A stretch of 34,365 bases of DNA from an uncultured Paracoccaceae bacterium (GTDB taxonomy: Bacteria > Pseudomonadota > Alphaproteobacteria > Rhodobacterales > Rhodobacteraceae): contig CALFSV010000353.1 in the NCBI GenBank assembly GCA_937916485.1, forward strand, positions 1 through 34,365. Reading direction: 5' to 3'. The translations under genes were made by a program, and so were the position numbers. The notes beneath the pieces were generated by a model. It was not told the DNA's origin and searched no databases. It worked only from the letters and a program-made list of their open reading frames with translations. Below, one piece after another: positions 26,374 to 34,365 of this stretch. Position 1 is the stretch's first letter, and each line of letters begins with the position of its first letter.

Positions 26374-26399
26374 GTAAGGTGGGTCGAGACCCACCTTAC
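26374..26399. repeat. palindromic intergenic repeat, copy 1
   Basis: Perfect 11-bp arms GTAAGGTGGGT (26374-26384) and ACCCACCTTAC (26389-26399) enclose the loop CGAG. The same arms recur at 26442-26467. The form resembles the REP-like palindromes scattered between genes in Rhodobacteraceae. It could form a strong RNA hairpin at the 3' end of the ilvC message. Confidence 0.8.
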
Positions 26400-26441
26400 G
26401 CTGTGGTTTGGGCTGCAGCGGACTGCGGCATTCGGTGGTGT

Positions 26442-26467
26442 GTAAGGTGGGTTTGAACCCACCTTAC
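26442..26467. repeat. palindromic intergenic repeat, copy 2
   Basis: The arms are identical to copy 1: GTAAGGTGGGT (26442-26452) and ACCCACCTTAC (26457-26467). The loop differs (TTGA). Arms conserved between copies but loops different suggest selection for, or mobility of, the hairpin. It lies 44 bp beyond the ilvC stop. Confidence 0.8.
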
Positions 26468-26511
26468 TTGGACCGGATCAGGCCTTGGTCGGATTTGGTT
26501 CTTGGCCCGAC

Positions 26512-27591
<1,080 letters not shown>

Positions 27592-27612
27592 TTATGCCGT
27601 TTGAATTGCGCC

Positions 27613-27641
27613 TTGGCGAGTGTGGTTTGAGTGAGTATTTG
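27613..27641 (+). promoter_or_regulatory. possible promoter of the lrp pair
   Basis: TTGGCG (27613-27618) and TATTTG (27636-27641) are 17 bp apart, about 50 bp ahead of the first Lrp start. The surrounding 27620-27690 stretch is more AT-rich than the rest of the window and contains TAAC/GTTA half-sites around 27642-27660 that could bind a dimeric regulator. This is weak evidence. Confidence 0.3.
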
Positions 27642-27690
27642 TAACGAAGCGAAGTTGTTATTCGCATTGGTAAGAAGAAATGGAAAATTC

Positions 27691-28146
27691 ATGCTTGATG
27701 ATCTGGATCGTCGACTGCTGCGCCATTTGCAGGCTGATCCGGCCCTGCCGATGCCCGAGCTTGCAGATCGCGCCGGATTGAGCCCGGGTCGTGCGGCCCG
27801 TAGGCTGGAACGGCTGCGTGCGGAGGGGGTGTTGCTGGGCCAGGAGGCTGTCGTGGACTGGCATGCCCTTGGCTTTGCCCTTCACGTGTCTTTGCGCGTG
27901 TCGCTGGACAAGACCGCCCCCCGTGCCTTTGACGATTTTCTGGAAGGCGCCAGAAACATTCCCGAGGTGATCGAGATCCAGACCTTTCTGGGCCGGGTCG
28001 ATGTCCGCCTGTCGGTCGTGGCGCGCGATCTGGGCCATTATCAGCAGATCTATCGCGCTCGGATCCTGAGCCTTCCTCACATTGCGGATATCGAGAGCCT
28101 GATGACGGTCGCCGTTGTGAAATCGGATGAGGAATTGCCGCTGTGA
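27691..28146 (+). CDS. Lrp/AsnC-family transcriptional regulator (first of a tandem pair)
   Basis: The 151-aa protein has an N-terminal winged HTH (LDDLDRRLLRHLQ..., recognition helix near GLSPGRAARRLERL) and a C-terminal RAM/AsnC ligand-binding domain, with the usual VIEIQTFLGRVDVRLSVVARD strand-loop. Such proteins form dimers to octamers and respond to amino acids. I start at 27691; the frame extends back to 27631 without similarity. It is divergent from ilvC, a plausible target, and overlaps the second Lrp gene by 4 bp (GTGA). Confidence 0.92.
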   Translation: MLDDLDRRLLRHLQADPALPMPELADRAGLSPGRAARRLERLRAEGVLLGQEAVVDWHALGFALHVSLRVSLDKTAPRAFDDFLEGARNIPEVIEIQTFLGRVDVRLSVVARDLGHYQQIYRARILSLPHIADIESLMTVAVVKSDEELPL

Positions 28147-28598
28147 CGGATCTTGATGACATCGACCGGGACCTGTTGCGGATACTTCGTCAGGATGCAG
28201 AGCAGTCGGCCAGCCAGTTGGGCCGCAAGGTTGGTCTGAGTCAGCCCGCGACCTGGCGCCGTATTCGTGCCCTTGAGGCGACGGGCATCCTGGCGGGGCG
28301 TCGCCTGGTCCTGGATGCAGAGAAGATCGGATTTGGCGTGACGGTGTTCCTGGGCGTGAAGCTTGCCACGAAGGGCCGCGTTAGTCTGGACGATTTCGAG
28401 CGGGCGGTGACCGCTATTCGCGAGGTTCAGACGGTCGAGCATGTGCTGGGCCTTTACGATTATCGTTTGCGCGTGGTGGCTCGCGATCTTGCGGATTTTG
28501 AGCGGGTGCTGCGTCGTCGCATCATGACCCTGCCTGGCGTCGGCAATGTCGAGGCCAATGTCCTTTTGTCCGAAGAGCGCCGTCCCGGCCCGATCTGA
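28143..28598 (+). CDS. Lrp/AsnC-family transcriptional regulator (second of a tandem pair)
   Basis: The 151-aa protein starts with GTG inside the previous gene's stop (GTGA). It has its own winged HTH (DLDDIDRDLLRILRQ..., recognition helix around GLSQPATWRRIRAL) and RAM domain (VEHVLGLYDYRLRVVARD). The two paralogues are equal in length but clearly diverged, so they are not a recent duplication. Translational coupling suggests near-equal amounts and perhaps hetero-oligomers. An aminotransferase gene begins 68 bp downstream. Confidence 0.92.
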   Translation: MTDLDDIDRDLLRILRQDAEQSASQLGRKVGLSQPATWRRIRALEATGILAGRRLVLDAEKIGFGVTVFLGVKLATKGRVSLDDFERAVTAIREVQTVEHVLGLYDYRLRVVARDLADFERVLRRRIMTLPGVGNVEANVLLSEERRPGPI

Positions 28599-28666
28599 GG
28601 GCAGAAAGCCTTTGCTTTGCCTCTGCCAAGGCCATATCTCAGTGCCGATAGCCTATGGAGGACAAG

Positions 28667-29803
28667 ATGGACGGAACAACAGCAGAGCGTATCCCGGTAG
28701 ACCCAGACGGGCTGATGGAGTTTTCGGTTGTCTTTACGGACCGCTCGCTCAATTCCATGAGCAAGTCGTTTCAAGGTGTGATGCGCGACATCTCTTCGAT
28801 GCTCAAAGAAGTCTACGGCGCGGACCATGTGGCCGTTGTCCCCGGCGGCGGGACCTATGGGATGGAGGCTGTTGCCCGCCAGCTTGGCACCGGCGCCCAT
28901 GCGTTGGTCGTTCGCAACGGCTGGTTCTCGTATCGCTGGACGCAGATTTTCGAGGCTGGCCAGTTCACTGCCAAGACCACCGTGGTCAAGGCGCGCCAGA
29001 CCGGCAATGACAGCCGTGCCCCGTTTTCGCCCCCGCCGATCGAGGATGTGGTGGCAGCGATCCGCGAGGCCAAGCCCGATGTCGTCTTTGCCCCCCATGT
29101 GGAAACCAGCGCCGGCATCATGTTGCCGGACAGCTACGTCACGGCCCTGGCAGAGGCGGCCCACGAGGTGGGCGCGCTCATGGTCCTGGATTGCATTGCC
29201 AGCGGCTGCATCTGGGTAGACATGAAGGCCACGGGCGTAGATGTACTGATCTCGGCCCCGCAAAAGGGCTGGTCGTCGACCCCTTCTGCCGGTTTGGTCA
29301 TGCTGTCGGACCGCGCCCGGGATCGGGTTGAGGCGACTGCCTCCAATTCCTTTGCCATGGACCTCAAGAAGTGGCTGGGGATCATGAAGACCTATGAAGG
29401 CGGGGCCCATGCCTATCATGCGACCATGCCTACGGACGGCCTAAGGGCGTTTCGTGACACGATGCTTGAAACCCGCGATTATGGGTTTGACCGCCTGAAG
29501 GCGGCGCAGGCAGAGCTTGGTGCTCAGGTCCGTGTCCTTTTGGCCTCCAAGGGAGTGAAGTCCGTGGCTGGTCCGGGGTTTGAGGCCCCAAGCGTTGTGG
29601 TCAGCTATACCGACGATCCCGACATCCAGAACGGCAAGAAGTTCATGGTCGAGGGGATGCAGGTGGCCGCCGGTGTGCCCTTGCAGGTCGATGAGCCTGC
29701 CGACTTCAAGACGTTCCGCATCGGGCTGTTTGGTCTGGACAAGCTTTATGATGTGCCCGGCACGGTGGCCCGCTTTAAGGCGGTTCTTGACCGGGTGATG
29801 TAA
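28667..29803 (+). CDS. class V PLP-dependent aminotransferase (alanine/serine-glyoxylate type)
   Basis: The 378-aa protein has the class V aminotransferase fold. The PLP lysine lies in SAPQKGWSSTPSAG (Lys200), the ring-stacking aspartate in VLDCIASG, and the N-terminal PGGGTYGMEAVARQL loop contacts the phosphate. Relatives are alanine-glyoxylate and serine-glyoxylate/pyruvate aminotransferases; the exact donor and acceptor cannot be read from the sequence. A GGAGG ribosome binding site (28657-28661) sits 5 nt before the ATG at 28667, so I prefer it over the in-frame ATG at 28655 that lies across that site. Position after the Lrp pair suggests regulation by amino acids. It is convergent with the UbiH-family gene 9 nt away. 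Confidence 0.87.
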   Translation: MDGTTAERIPVDPDGLMEFSVVFTDRSLNSMSKSFQGVMRDISSMLKEVYGADHVAVVPGGGTYGMEAVARQLGTGAHALVVRNGWFSYRWTQIFEAGQFTAKTTVVKARQTGNDSRAPFSPPPIEDVVAAIREAKPDVVFAPHVETSAGIMLPDSYVTALAEAAHEVGALMVLDCIASGCIWVDMKATGVDVLISAPQKGWSSTPSAGLVMLSDRARDRVEATASNSFAMDLKKWLGIMKTYEGGAHAYHATMPTDGLRAFRDTMLETRDYGFDRLKAAQAELGAQVRVLLASKGVKSVAGPGFEAPSVVVSYTDDPDIQNGKKFMVEGMQVAAGVPLQVDEPADFKTFRIGLFGLDKLYDVPGTVARFKAVLDRVM

Positions 29804-29812
29804 CGGGCGGGG

Positions 29813-31045
29813 TTAGCGCCCTGCGCCTGTGCCCGCGCCCGCCCCTGCCCCCGCTCCTAGGCCCAGCCGCATCAGGCTGTGCCGCACCGGGGCCGCGCCG
29901 TAGAGCGCCTTGATCCCTGCGACCCTGAGGTCATGGATCAGTGGCGATGCGGCCATGGAGGCCCGGTTTAGCGCATCGACACCGGCGACCCGCAGCCGGA
30001 CTTCCGTATGCCGCCGCCGGTTGTAGGTGGCCAGCATTTCCCCGCTGCCAAGGTCGCCCGGAGCCGCCACGGCAAGGTCGCGCAGGGTGGCTAGATCGCT
30101 CAGGCTCATGTTCAGGCCCTGCGCCCCGATCGGCGGCACGACGTGGGCGGCCTCAGCCATGAGGGCCACGCGGGGGCCGTCCATCCGCTCTGCCACCTGG
30201 CTGATGATGGGCCAGACCTGAGGACCGGCAACCAGCGTCAGTTGGCCGTAAAGGCCCGCACTGCGGTCCGTTGCCGCGGCCTCGAACTCGGGTTTGGGCA
30301 GATTGGCCAGCCGCAACGCCTCTGCCCCGGTTTCCATCCAGACAACGGCAGAGCAGGGCTGGCCGTTGAAATCGGGCAGGGGGACCAGGGTGAAGGGGCC
30401 TCCGCTTTGATGCACCTCGGTCGAGACGTTGTCGTGCTGCGCATCATGGGTCACCGCAAAGCTAAGCGCCTTTTGCCCGTATCGCGTGGTCGAGACGTCA
30501 ATTCCGGCGGCTGACCGGACGGCGCTGTTGCGTCCGTCGGCCGCGATGACCAGGCGGGCCTCGACCTGGGTGCCGTCTGTCAGCGTGACGATTGCCGTCT
30601 TTTCCCGGGCCAGCATGGATTTGAAGCCGGTGCCGGGCCGGAAATCGACGCAGCCCAGCTCGGCCAGTCGCGCCACCATTTCGCGTCTCAGGACCCAGTT
30701 GCGCAGGTTCCAGCCAAAAGGGGCGTCGCCCAGATCGGCCGCGTCGAAGTCGCGGCTGACGCGGGGTGCCCCATCGGTGCCGCTGGCGTCCACGATCCGC
30801 ATGACTTGCAGGGCGGTGGCTTCAGGCGCCAGTCGCGACCATAGCCCTGCGGCATCCAAGAGATCGCGGGCGGGTTGCAGGAAGGCGGTTGTCCGCAGGT
30901 CGGCAAGCGGATCCTGCCCATCCGTGACCGGTGGCGCCGGATCGACGCAGATGACCGAAAACCCGGCTGCCCCGAGTGTTGCGGCAGCTGTCAGTCCGGC
31001 CACGCCGCCGCCTGCAACCACGATGTCTGTCTGGTGTCGCTTCAT
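29813..31045 (-). CDS. UbiH/UbiF-family FAD-dependent hydroxylase (ubiquinone biosynthesis)
   Basis: The 410-aa flavoprotein has the dinucleotide fold at its N-terminus (AGGGVAG, 11-17), the ADGRNS motif that binds FAD and NADPH (169-174), and a C-terminal AAHVVPPIGAQGLNMSLSDL flavin motif. It belongs to the aromatic-ring hydroxylases of ubiquinone synthesis; which ring position it oxidises (UbiH, UbiF, UbiI or a broad alphaproteobacterial UbiL-type) is unclear. The third FAD motif reads AEAAH where GDAAH is usual. The last 15 residues are a Gly/Ala repeat tail of likely slippage origin. It lies 41 bp downstream of the HAD phosphatase gene on the same strand. Confidence 0.88.
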   Translation of the reverse strand: MKRHQTDIVVAGGGVAGLTAAATLGAAGFSVICVDPAPPVTDGQDPLADLRTTAFLQPARDLLDAAGLWSRLAPEATALQVMRIVDASGTDGAPRVSRDFDAADLGDAPFGWNLRNWVLRREMVARLAELGCVDFRPGTGFKSMLAREKTAIVTLTDGTQVEARLVIAADGRNSAVRSAAGIDVSTTRYGQKALSFAVTHDAQHDNVSTEVHQSGGPFTLVPLPDFNGQPCSAVVWMETGAEALRLANLPKPEFEAAATDRSAGLYGQLTLVAGPQVWPIISQVAERMDGPRVALMAEAAHVVPPIGAQGLNMSLSDLATLRDLAVAAPGDLGSGEMLATYNRRRHTEVRLRVAGVDALNRASMAASPLIHDLRVAGIKALYGAAPVRHSLMRLGLGAGAGAGAGTGAGR

Positions 31046-31086
31046 GGGTCAGAGATAGGCCGACTTGCGGGTGTCGGAAAGCCTTG

Positions 31087-31731
31087 TCACAGGACCTGCG
31101 ACAAGAAGGCCGTCAGATCGTCCGTATGGTGGTGAATATGATCGTGGCCCGTCGCATGAGGGGCGACATGGACCGTCCGCATCCCCATCGCGTGGGGCGC
31201 TGTCAGGTTGCGCAGGTCATCCTCGAACATCGCGCCCTGATCGGGGGCAAGACCATCAAGCGCAAAGATTGCCTCGAATGCTGCCTGTTCCGGTTTGGGT
31301 AGGAAGTTCGCGTGTTCGACCCCGTAGACCGCGTCAAAGATGCCGGTCAGCCCCCGGGCCTCCAGCACCCTGTGGGCATAGGGGCCGCAGCCGTTGGTAT
31401 AGACGATCTTGCGGCCGGGCAGGGCCTGGATCCGCTCGGCCAACATGGGGGCCTTTTCCAGATGGCTCAGGTCGATCTCGTGGACGTCCGTCAGATAGGG
31501 GCCGGGGTCGACGTCATGTTCCGCCATCAGCCCCGCGAGGGTGGTGCCATATTGCCGCCAGTATAGATCGCGAAGGCGGTCCGCCTCTGCCCGGTCGACG
31601 CCAATGGACCGCATGACGTAGTCCGTCATCTTGACCTCGATCTGGTCAAAAAGACGCGCCTCGGGGGGGTAAAGCGTGTTGTCCAGGTCAAAGACCCAGG
31701 CGCGGACATGAGAGAATGAAGCAGCGTGCAT
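31087..31731 (-). CDS. HAD-family pyrimidine 5'-nucleotidase-like phosphatase
   Basis: The 214-aa protein has all four HAD motifs: the nucleophile DLDNTLYPP (15-23), TNG, the lysine in KPEQAAF, and the acidic FEDDLRN. The LYPP and FEDD forms are typical of the SDT1/pyrimidine 5'-nucleotidase group. The segment near the C-terminus is His-rich (GHDHIHHHTDD), a form also known in related Roseobacter proteins. The start MHAASFSHVRAW (31731) is chosen because the strand leading to motif I begins there; the frame runs 12 codons further. It is divergent from a GntR regulator and upstream of the UbiH-family gene. Confidence 0.85.
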   Translation of the reverse strand: MHAASFSHVRAWVFDLDNTLYPPEARLFDQIEVKMTDYVMRSIGVDRAEADRLRDLYWRQYGTTLAGLMAEHDVDPGPYLTDVHEIDLSHLEKAPMLAERIQALPGRKIVYTNGCGPYAHRVLEARGLTGIFDAVYGVEHANFLPKPEQAAFEAIFALDGLAPDQGAMFEDDLRNLTAPHAMGMRTVHVAPHATGHDHIHHHTDDLTAFLSQVL

Positions 31732-31776
31732 GCTCCGAACCCTAGAGCGGCGTTCGGGGGGCGGCAAGGGTTTGGC

Positions 31777-31805
31777 TTGAACGTCAGGGGGATGCGGCGT
31801 TAGGT
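31777..31805 (+). promoter_or_regulatory. possible promoter of the gntR-type gene
   Basis: TTGAAC (31777-31782) and TTAGGT (31800-31805) are separated by 17 bp and end 28 bp before the ATG at 31834. The -10 match is moderate. Confidence 0.4.
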
Positions 31806-31833
31806 TTGCAAAGCTATCGAAAAGGCCACCGTA

Positions 31834-32487
31834 ATGTCAGACCCAAAATCCCCGCAAAAGGATGCCTATCAGCTGATCCTTGAGGCGATTGATACGGGCA
31901 CATATCGCCCCGGCGACCGCTTGGTCGAAAGCGAGCTTGCCGACCGCTTTGGCGTTTCACGCACCCCGATCCGCGAGGCTTTGCAACGGCTTGAGACCCA
32001 ATCGCTACTGACCCGGGACGGTCGGTCCCTGATCGTGGCGTCATTGGACCATAACCAGCTGGCCGAGTTGTACGTCGTGCGTGGAGAGTTGGAAGGACTT
32101 GCCGCCCGTTTGGCCTCCCGCCATGCCACCCCCGAAGAGGTCAGGGTGCTGCGCGACATGCTGGAGGCTGATCATGCCCTGGTGGGCGATCCAAGGGCGC
32201 TGAGTCGGGCGAACCGACGGTTTCACAAGCAGATCCACCTTGCCTCGCATAACCGGTTTCTTGTGCAACAACTTGACCTTGTGCATCGGTCGATGGCGCT
32301 GTTGGCGTCGACCTCGCTCGAGGCAGAGGGCCGCCCGACCGGGACCTTGAAAGAGCACGCCGCGATCGTCGCGGCAATCGAGGCAGGCGATGGCGATGCG
32401 GCTGACAAATCCCTGCGCGATCACATCTCCAAGGCCTTTATCACCCGCCTTAAACTGGATGCGGCCAAGGTAGAGGCGGCGGAATAG
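31834..32487 (+). CDS. GntR-family (FadR subfamily, FCD domain) transcriptional regulator
   Basis: The 217-aa protein has an N-terminal winged HTH with the GntR signature (YRPGDRLVESELADRFGVSRTPIREALQRL region, about residues 23-53). An all-helical FCD domain (about 75-210) holds histidines in RFHKQIH and an EHAAIVAAIEAGD...LRDHI segment that usually coordinate a metal and bind a carboxylate ligand. The ligand and targets are unknown. It is divergent from the HAD/UbiH operon. Its last 38 bp overlap the 3' end of the GT2 gene on the other strand. Confidence 0.92.
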   Translation: MSDPKSPQKDAYQLILEAIDTGTYRPGDRLVESELADRFGVSRTPIREALQRLETQSLLTRDGRSLIVASLDHNQLAELYVVRGELEGLAARLASRHATPEEVRVLRDMLEADHALVGDPRALSRANRRFHKQIHLASHNRFLVQQLDLVHRSMALLASTSLEAEGRPTGTLKEHAAIVAAIEAGDGDAADKSLRDHISKAFITRLKLDAAKVEAAE

Positions 32488-34297
32488 CCGCTACCCGACC
32501 GACAGGATCGGCCGGCAGGTGTTCCGCGGGCAAGTGTTCGGCGGGCAGATATTGGCCGTGCGCGGTCTTGTCCCAATAGTGCGGCTTGGTCAAAATCTCC
32601 CACAGCGCCTTGTAGACGGCAACGGTCGCAAGCGGGAAGTATAGCTGCAATGTAGGGCTCCATAGTGCCGACCATCCACGGCCGGCTTTTCGGGCCCCCA
32701 GTATGGCGCAGGCAAGCGAGATTGCTTCGGCCGCCAGCATAGTGGCCACCAGTGCCACCGTTCCATAAGTCCCGAGGTCAATGGGCAGAAGAAACGGCAC
32801 GCCAAGCGGTACAAGCCATAGCAGCCAGGGCAGAGGGGCCAGAATGAACTGGCTCAGCGTGCCGATGAACAGGATCTGAAATCCCAAGAAACGCCAAGGC
32901 CCTAGGTCCCGCCACAGGGCCGCGGGGTGCCGCATATGGACGCCCCAAGTGATGGCATAGCCCTTGAGCCACCGCGATCTTTGCCGGACCCAGGGCCAGA
33001 CCCGTGCGTTGGCTTCTTCCTCGGTCACGCTGTCGATCAGGAGGGTGCGGTACCCTTTGCGGGCGAGGCGCACGCCGAGGTCGGCGTCCTCTGTCACGTT
33101 GTGGGCGTCCCATCCTCCCACCGCTTCGATGGCCGAACGGCGCAGGAAAAGGGTCGTTCCGCCCAGTGGGATCACAAACCCAAGTCTCTGAATTCCCGGA
33201 AGGACCAGTCGGAACCAGACCGCGTATTCCAGCGCGAAACAGCGGGCCATCCAGTTGCAGCCGTGGTTGTAGTAATCAAGCACACCTTGAAGGCAGCCAA
33301 CATCCGGACCCGACCGGGCGAACCGTTCGACCACCTTGCGGATCTGATCGGGGGCGGGGACATCTTCGGCGTCATAGATGCCGATTATGGTTCCCTTGGC
33401 GAAATCCAGCGCAAAGTTCAGGGCCCGAGGCTTGGTCCGGATCGTGCCGGCCGGGACGGTAATCACCTGAATGTTGTCCAAGGCGCCTGCGGCCCCAATG
33501 TGTGCCGCCATCGCAGCCCCGATGGCGGCGCGGGTCAGATGATCCTCAGCCTCCAGAATGAGGCAGATGTCGAGCCGGTCCTGTGGATAATCCAACCGTT
33601 GCAGCCGGTTGATCAGGTGTGCGGCACTTTCCCGTTCCCGGTATAGGGGGACAAGCAGCGATACCACGGGCAGGGTGATCAAGGCTGGTGCCGGACCTGC
33701 GGCAGGCGAAGGGCGCTTGCATAGGGCGACCCAGATTGCCCCAAGCTTAAGAAGGCTTCCAGAGATCAGGGTGATGAAGAGCCACGACAGAATCAGCCAG
33801 AAAATCAGGTCTGGCGCGATGAGAGCCATTGTCCCTCCGCCCGCCAGCACGGCCAGCGTCCACCACCGAAGAGAAACAATGTTCCAATCGCGGCAACTTA
33901 GCTTAGACGGGCAGAGCGTCTCGGCCATATGGACGAGTTCTGGGCCCGCCGCGTCGACAAGTGCCTGGCGTATCCGTGACCTGCTCGAGGTGGCCCAGCA
34001 TACGGGCCCTAGTTTGTCGGACAGCGCCGCTACCTGACGCATGAAAGCGGCTTCGGATTCGGCAAGAACGACGGTCACGCTGCCGCATCGCCGCCAGGGA
34101 AGAAGGTCGTGACGAAAGCAGAACTTGGGGCCAAGCATGGCCACAAGGCGCTGATCCGGTGGCCGTTTGGTGGGGTCGATCGAGCCCGTCAAACTGGGTT
34201 CGGGAAGTTGCCCCCACTGATGCGACAAGCCTTTAGGAAGCGCGACCGTGAGGGGGGAAGATAGGGACAGTTCGAAGGTATTGCGCTGAATCGTCAT
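32450..34297 (-). CDS. membrane glycosyltransferase family 2 with an N-terminal T2SSE-N-like domain
   Basis: The 615-aa protein has an N-terminal soluble region (about 55-130), beginning near LPWRRCGSVTVV, that resembles the type II secretion ATPase N-domain. Two hydrophobic helices (about 145-190) follow, then a processive GT2 catalytic domain. That domain has the nucleotide-binding ICLILEAED strand (244-252), the DxD-like DAED (309-312), the acceptor acid TEDADLG (402-408) and the QxxRW motif (Gln439 to Trp443). Four or five C-terminal helices complete a cellulose/hyaluronan-synthase-like layout. The product is probably an exopolysaccharide or surface glycan; the sugar is unknown. The C-terminal tail holds three 15-bp repeats (LPAEH twice, then LPAD). 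AAGGA precedes the ATG at 34297. Confidence 0.88.
   Translation of the reverse strand: MTIQRNTFELSLSSPLTVALPKGLSHQWGQLPEPSLTGSIDPTKRPPDQRLVAMLGPKFCFRHDLLPWRRCGSVTVVLAESEAAFMRQVAALSDKLGPVCWATSSRSRIRQALVDAAGPELVHMAETLCPSKLSCRDWNIVSLRWWTLAVLAGGGTMALIAPDLIFWLILSWLFITLISGSLLKLGAIWVALCKRPSPAAGPAPALITLPVVSLLVPLYRERESAAHLINRLQRLDYPQDRLDICLILEAEDHLTRAAIGAAMAAHIGAAGALDNIQVITVPAGTIRTKPRALNFALDFAKGTIIGIYDAEDVPAPDQIRKVVERFARSGPDVGCLQGVLDYYNHGCNWMARCFALEYAVWFRLVLPGIQRLGFVIPLGGTTLFLRRSAIEAVGGWDAHNVTEDADLGVRLARKGYRTLLIDSVTEEEANARVWPWVRQRSRWLKGYAITWGVHMRHPAALWRDLGPWRFLGFQILFIGTLSQFILAPLPWLLWLVPLGVPFLLPIDLGTYGTVALVATMLAAEAISLACAILGARKAGRGWSALWSPTLQLYFPLATVAVYKALWEILTKPHYWDKTAHGQYLPAEHLPAEHLPADPVGRVAAIPPPLPWPHPV
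32514..32558. repeat. three 15-bp tandem repeats in the GT2 tail
   Basis: Three consecutive 15-mers begin at 32514, 32529 and 32544. The first two differ at only two positions and the third is more diverged. Read on the minus strand they encode the repeated LPAEH pentapeptide of the glycosyltransferase C-terminus. Confidence 0.7.
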
Positions 34298-34307
34298 TGC
34301 CGGATCC

Positions 34308-34334
34308 TTGAAGGGTCATGATCTGCCCCTTCAA
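34308..34334. repeat. inverted repeat in the GT2 leader
   Basis: TTGAAGGG (34308-34315) and CCCTTCAA (34327-34334) form an 8-bp stem around an 11-nt loop. On the minus-strand message the second arm ends within the AAGGA ribosome binding site of the glycosyltransferase, so the hairpin could partly cover it. The remaining bases to the window end show no gene. Confidence 0.4.
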
Positions 34335-34365
34335 TTCTGACGCAACCTTGGTTAATCCCGGCTTA

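Noticed and set aside
26374..26467. CRISPR array or insertion-sequence ends
   Set aside because: Only two repeats are present, each a perfect palindrome, with no series of equal spacers, no cas genes, and no transposase between or beside them.

Overview
This is a GC-rich chromosomal segment, almost certainly from an alphaproteobacterium of the Rhodobacteraceae (Roseobacter group). The evidence is a SAM-II riboswitch ahead of metZ, a small membrane protein between glyQ and glyS, a PPDK-like gene after glyS, a GSCFA/SGNH gene pair, a zinc-independent type GTP cyclohydrolase (FolE2), a folB-folP-glmM operon with 4-bp overlaps, and ftsY followed by a DMT permease and yciB. About 30 genes are packed tightly on both strands. 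I see no phage, transposase, CRISPR array, rRNA or tRNA.

Layout. 1-91: tail of an unidentified gene. 95-1141 (-): AlkB-like di-iron membrane monooxygenase. 1363-4201 (+): ftsY, DMT permease, yciB. 4204-5091 (-): alpha/beta hydrolase. 5208-6555 (+): promoter, SAM-II riboswitch, intrinsic terminator and metZ. 6786-7889 (+): folE2. 7921-9785 (-): a GSCFA gene with an in-frame amber codon, overlapping an SGNH hydrolase-like gene. 9964-13010 (+): trkH overlapping a ThDP-dependent decarboxylase. 13044-14813 (-): secreted protein with a peptidoglycan-binding module and a trypsin-fold domain that lacks its catalytic residues. 14997-18540 (+): glyQ, DUF6446-like gene, glyS, then the PPDK-like gene to 21173 and a SleB cell-wall hydrolase to 22021. 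22161-25422 (+): folB-folP-glmM. 25423-26322 (-): second DMT permease. 26337-26467: a cluster of inverted repeats. 26512-27534 (-): ilvC, divergent from two coupled Lrp/AsnC regulators and a class V aminotransferase (27691-29803). 29813-31731 (-): UbiH-family hydroxylase and HAD phosphatase. 31834-32487 (+): GntR/FCD regulator, whose 3' end overlaps a GT2 glycosyltransferase (32450-34297, -).

Themes. Most genes are housekeeping: protein targeting, methionine, folate, branched-chain amino acid and ubiquinone synthesis, glycyl-tRNA charging, and cell-wall precursor synthesis. FolE2, FolB and FolP supply three folate steps from two separate sites. The most distinctive features are the SAM-II switch, which can be read as a complete transcription attenuator; the amber codon in the GSCFA gene; and two enzyme-fold proteins with altered active sites, a trypsin-fold protein without His and Ser and a PPDK-like protein with a degraded ATP site. 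I found no convincing wholly new multi-gene system.
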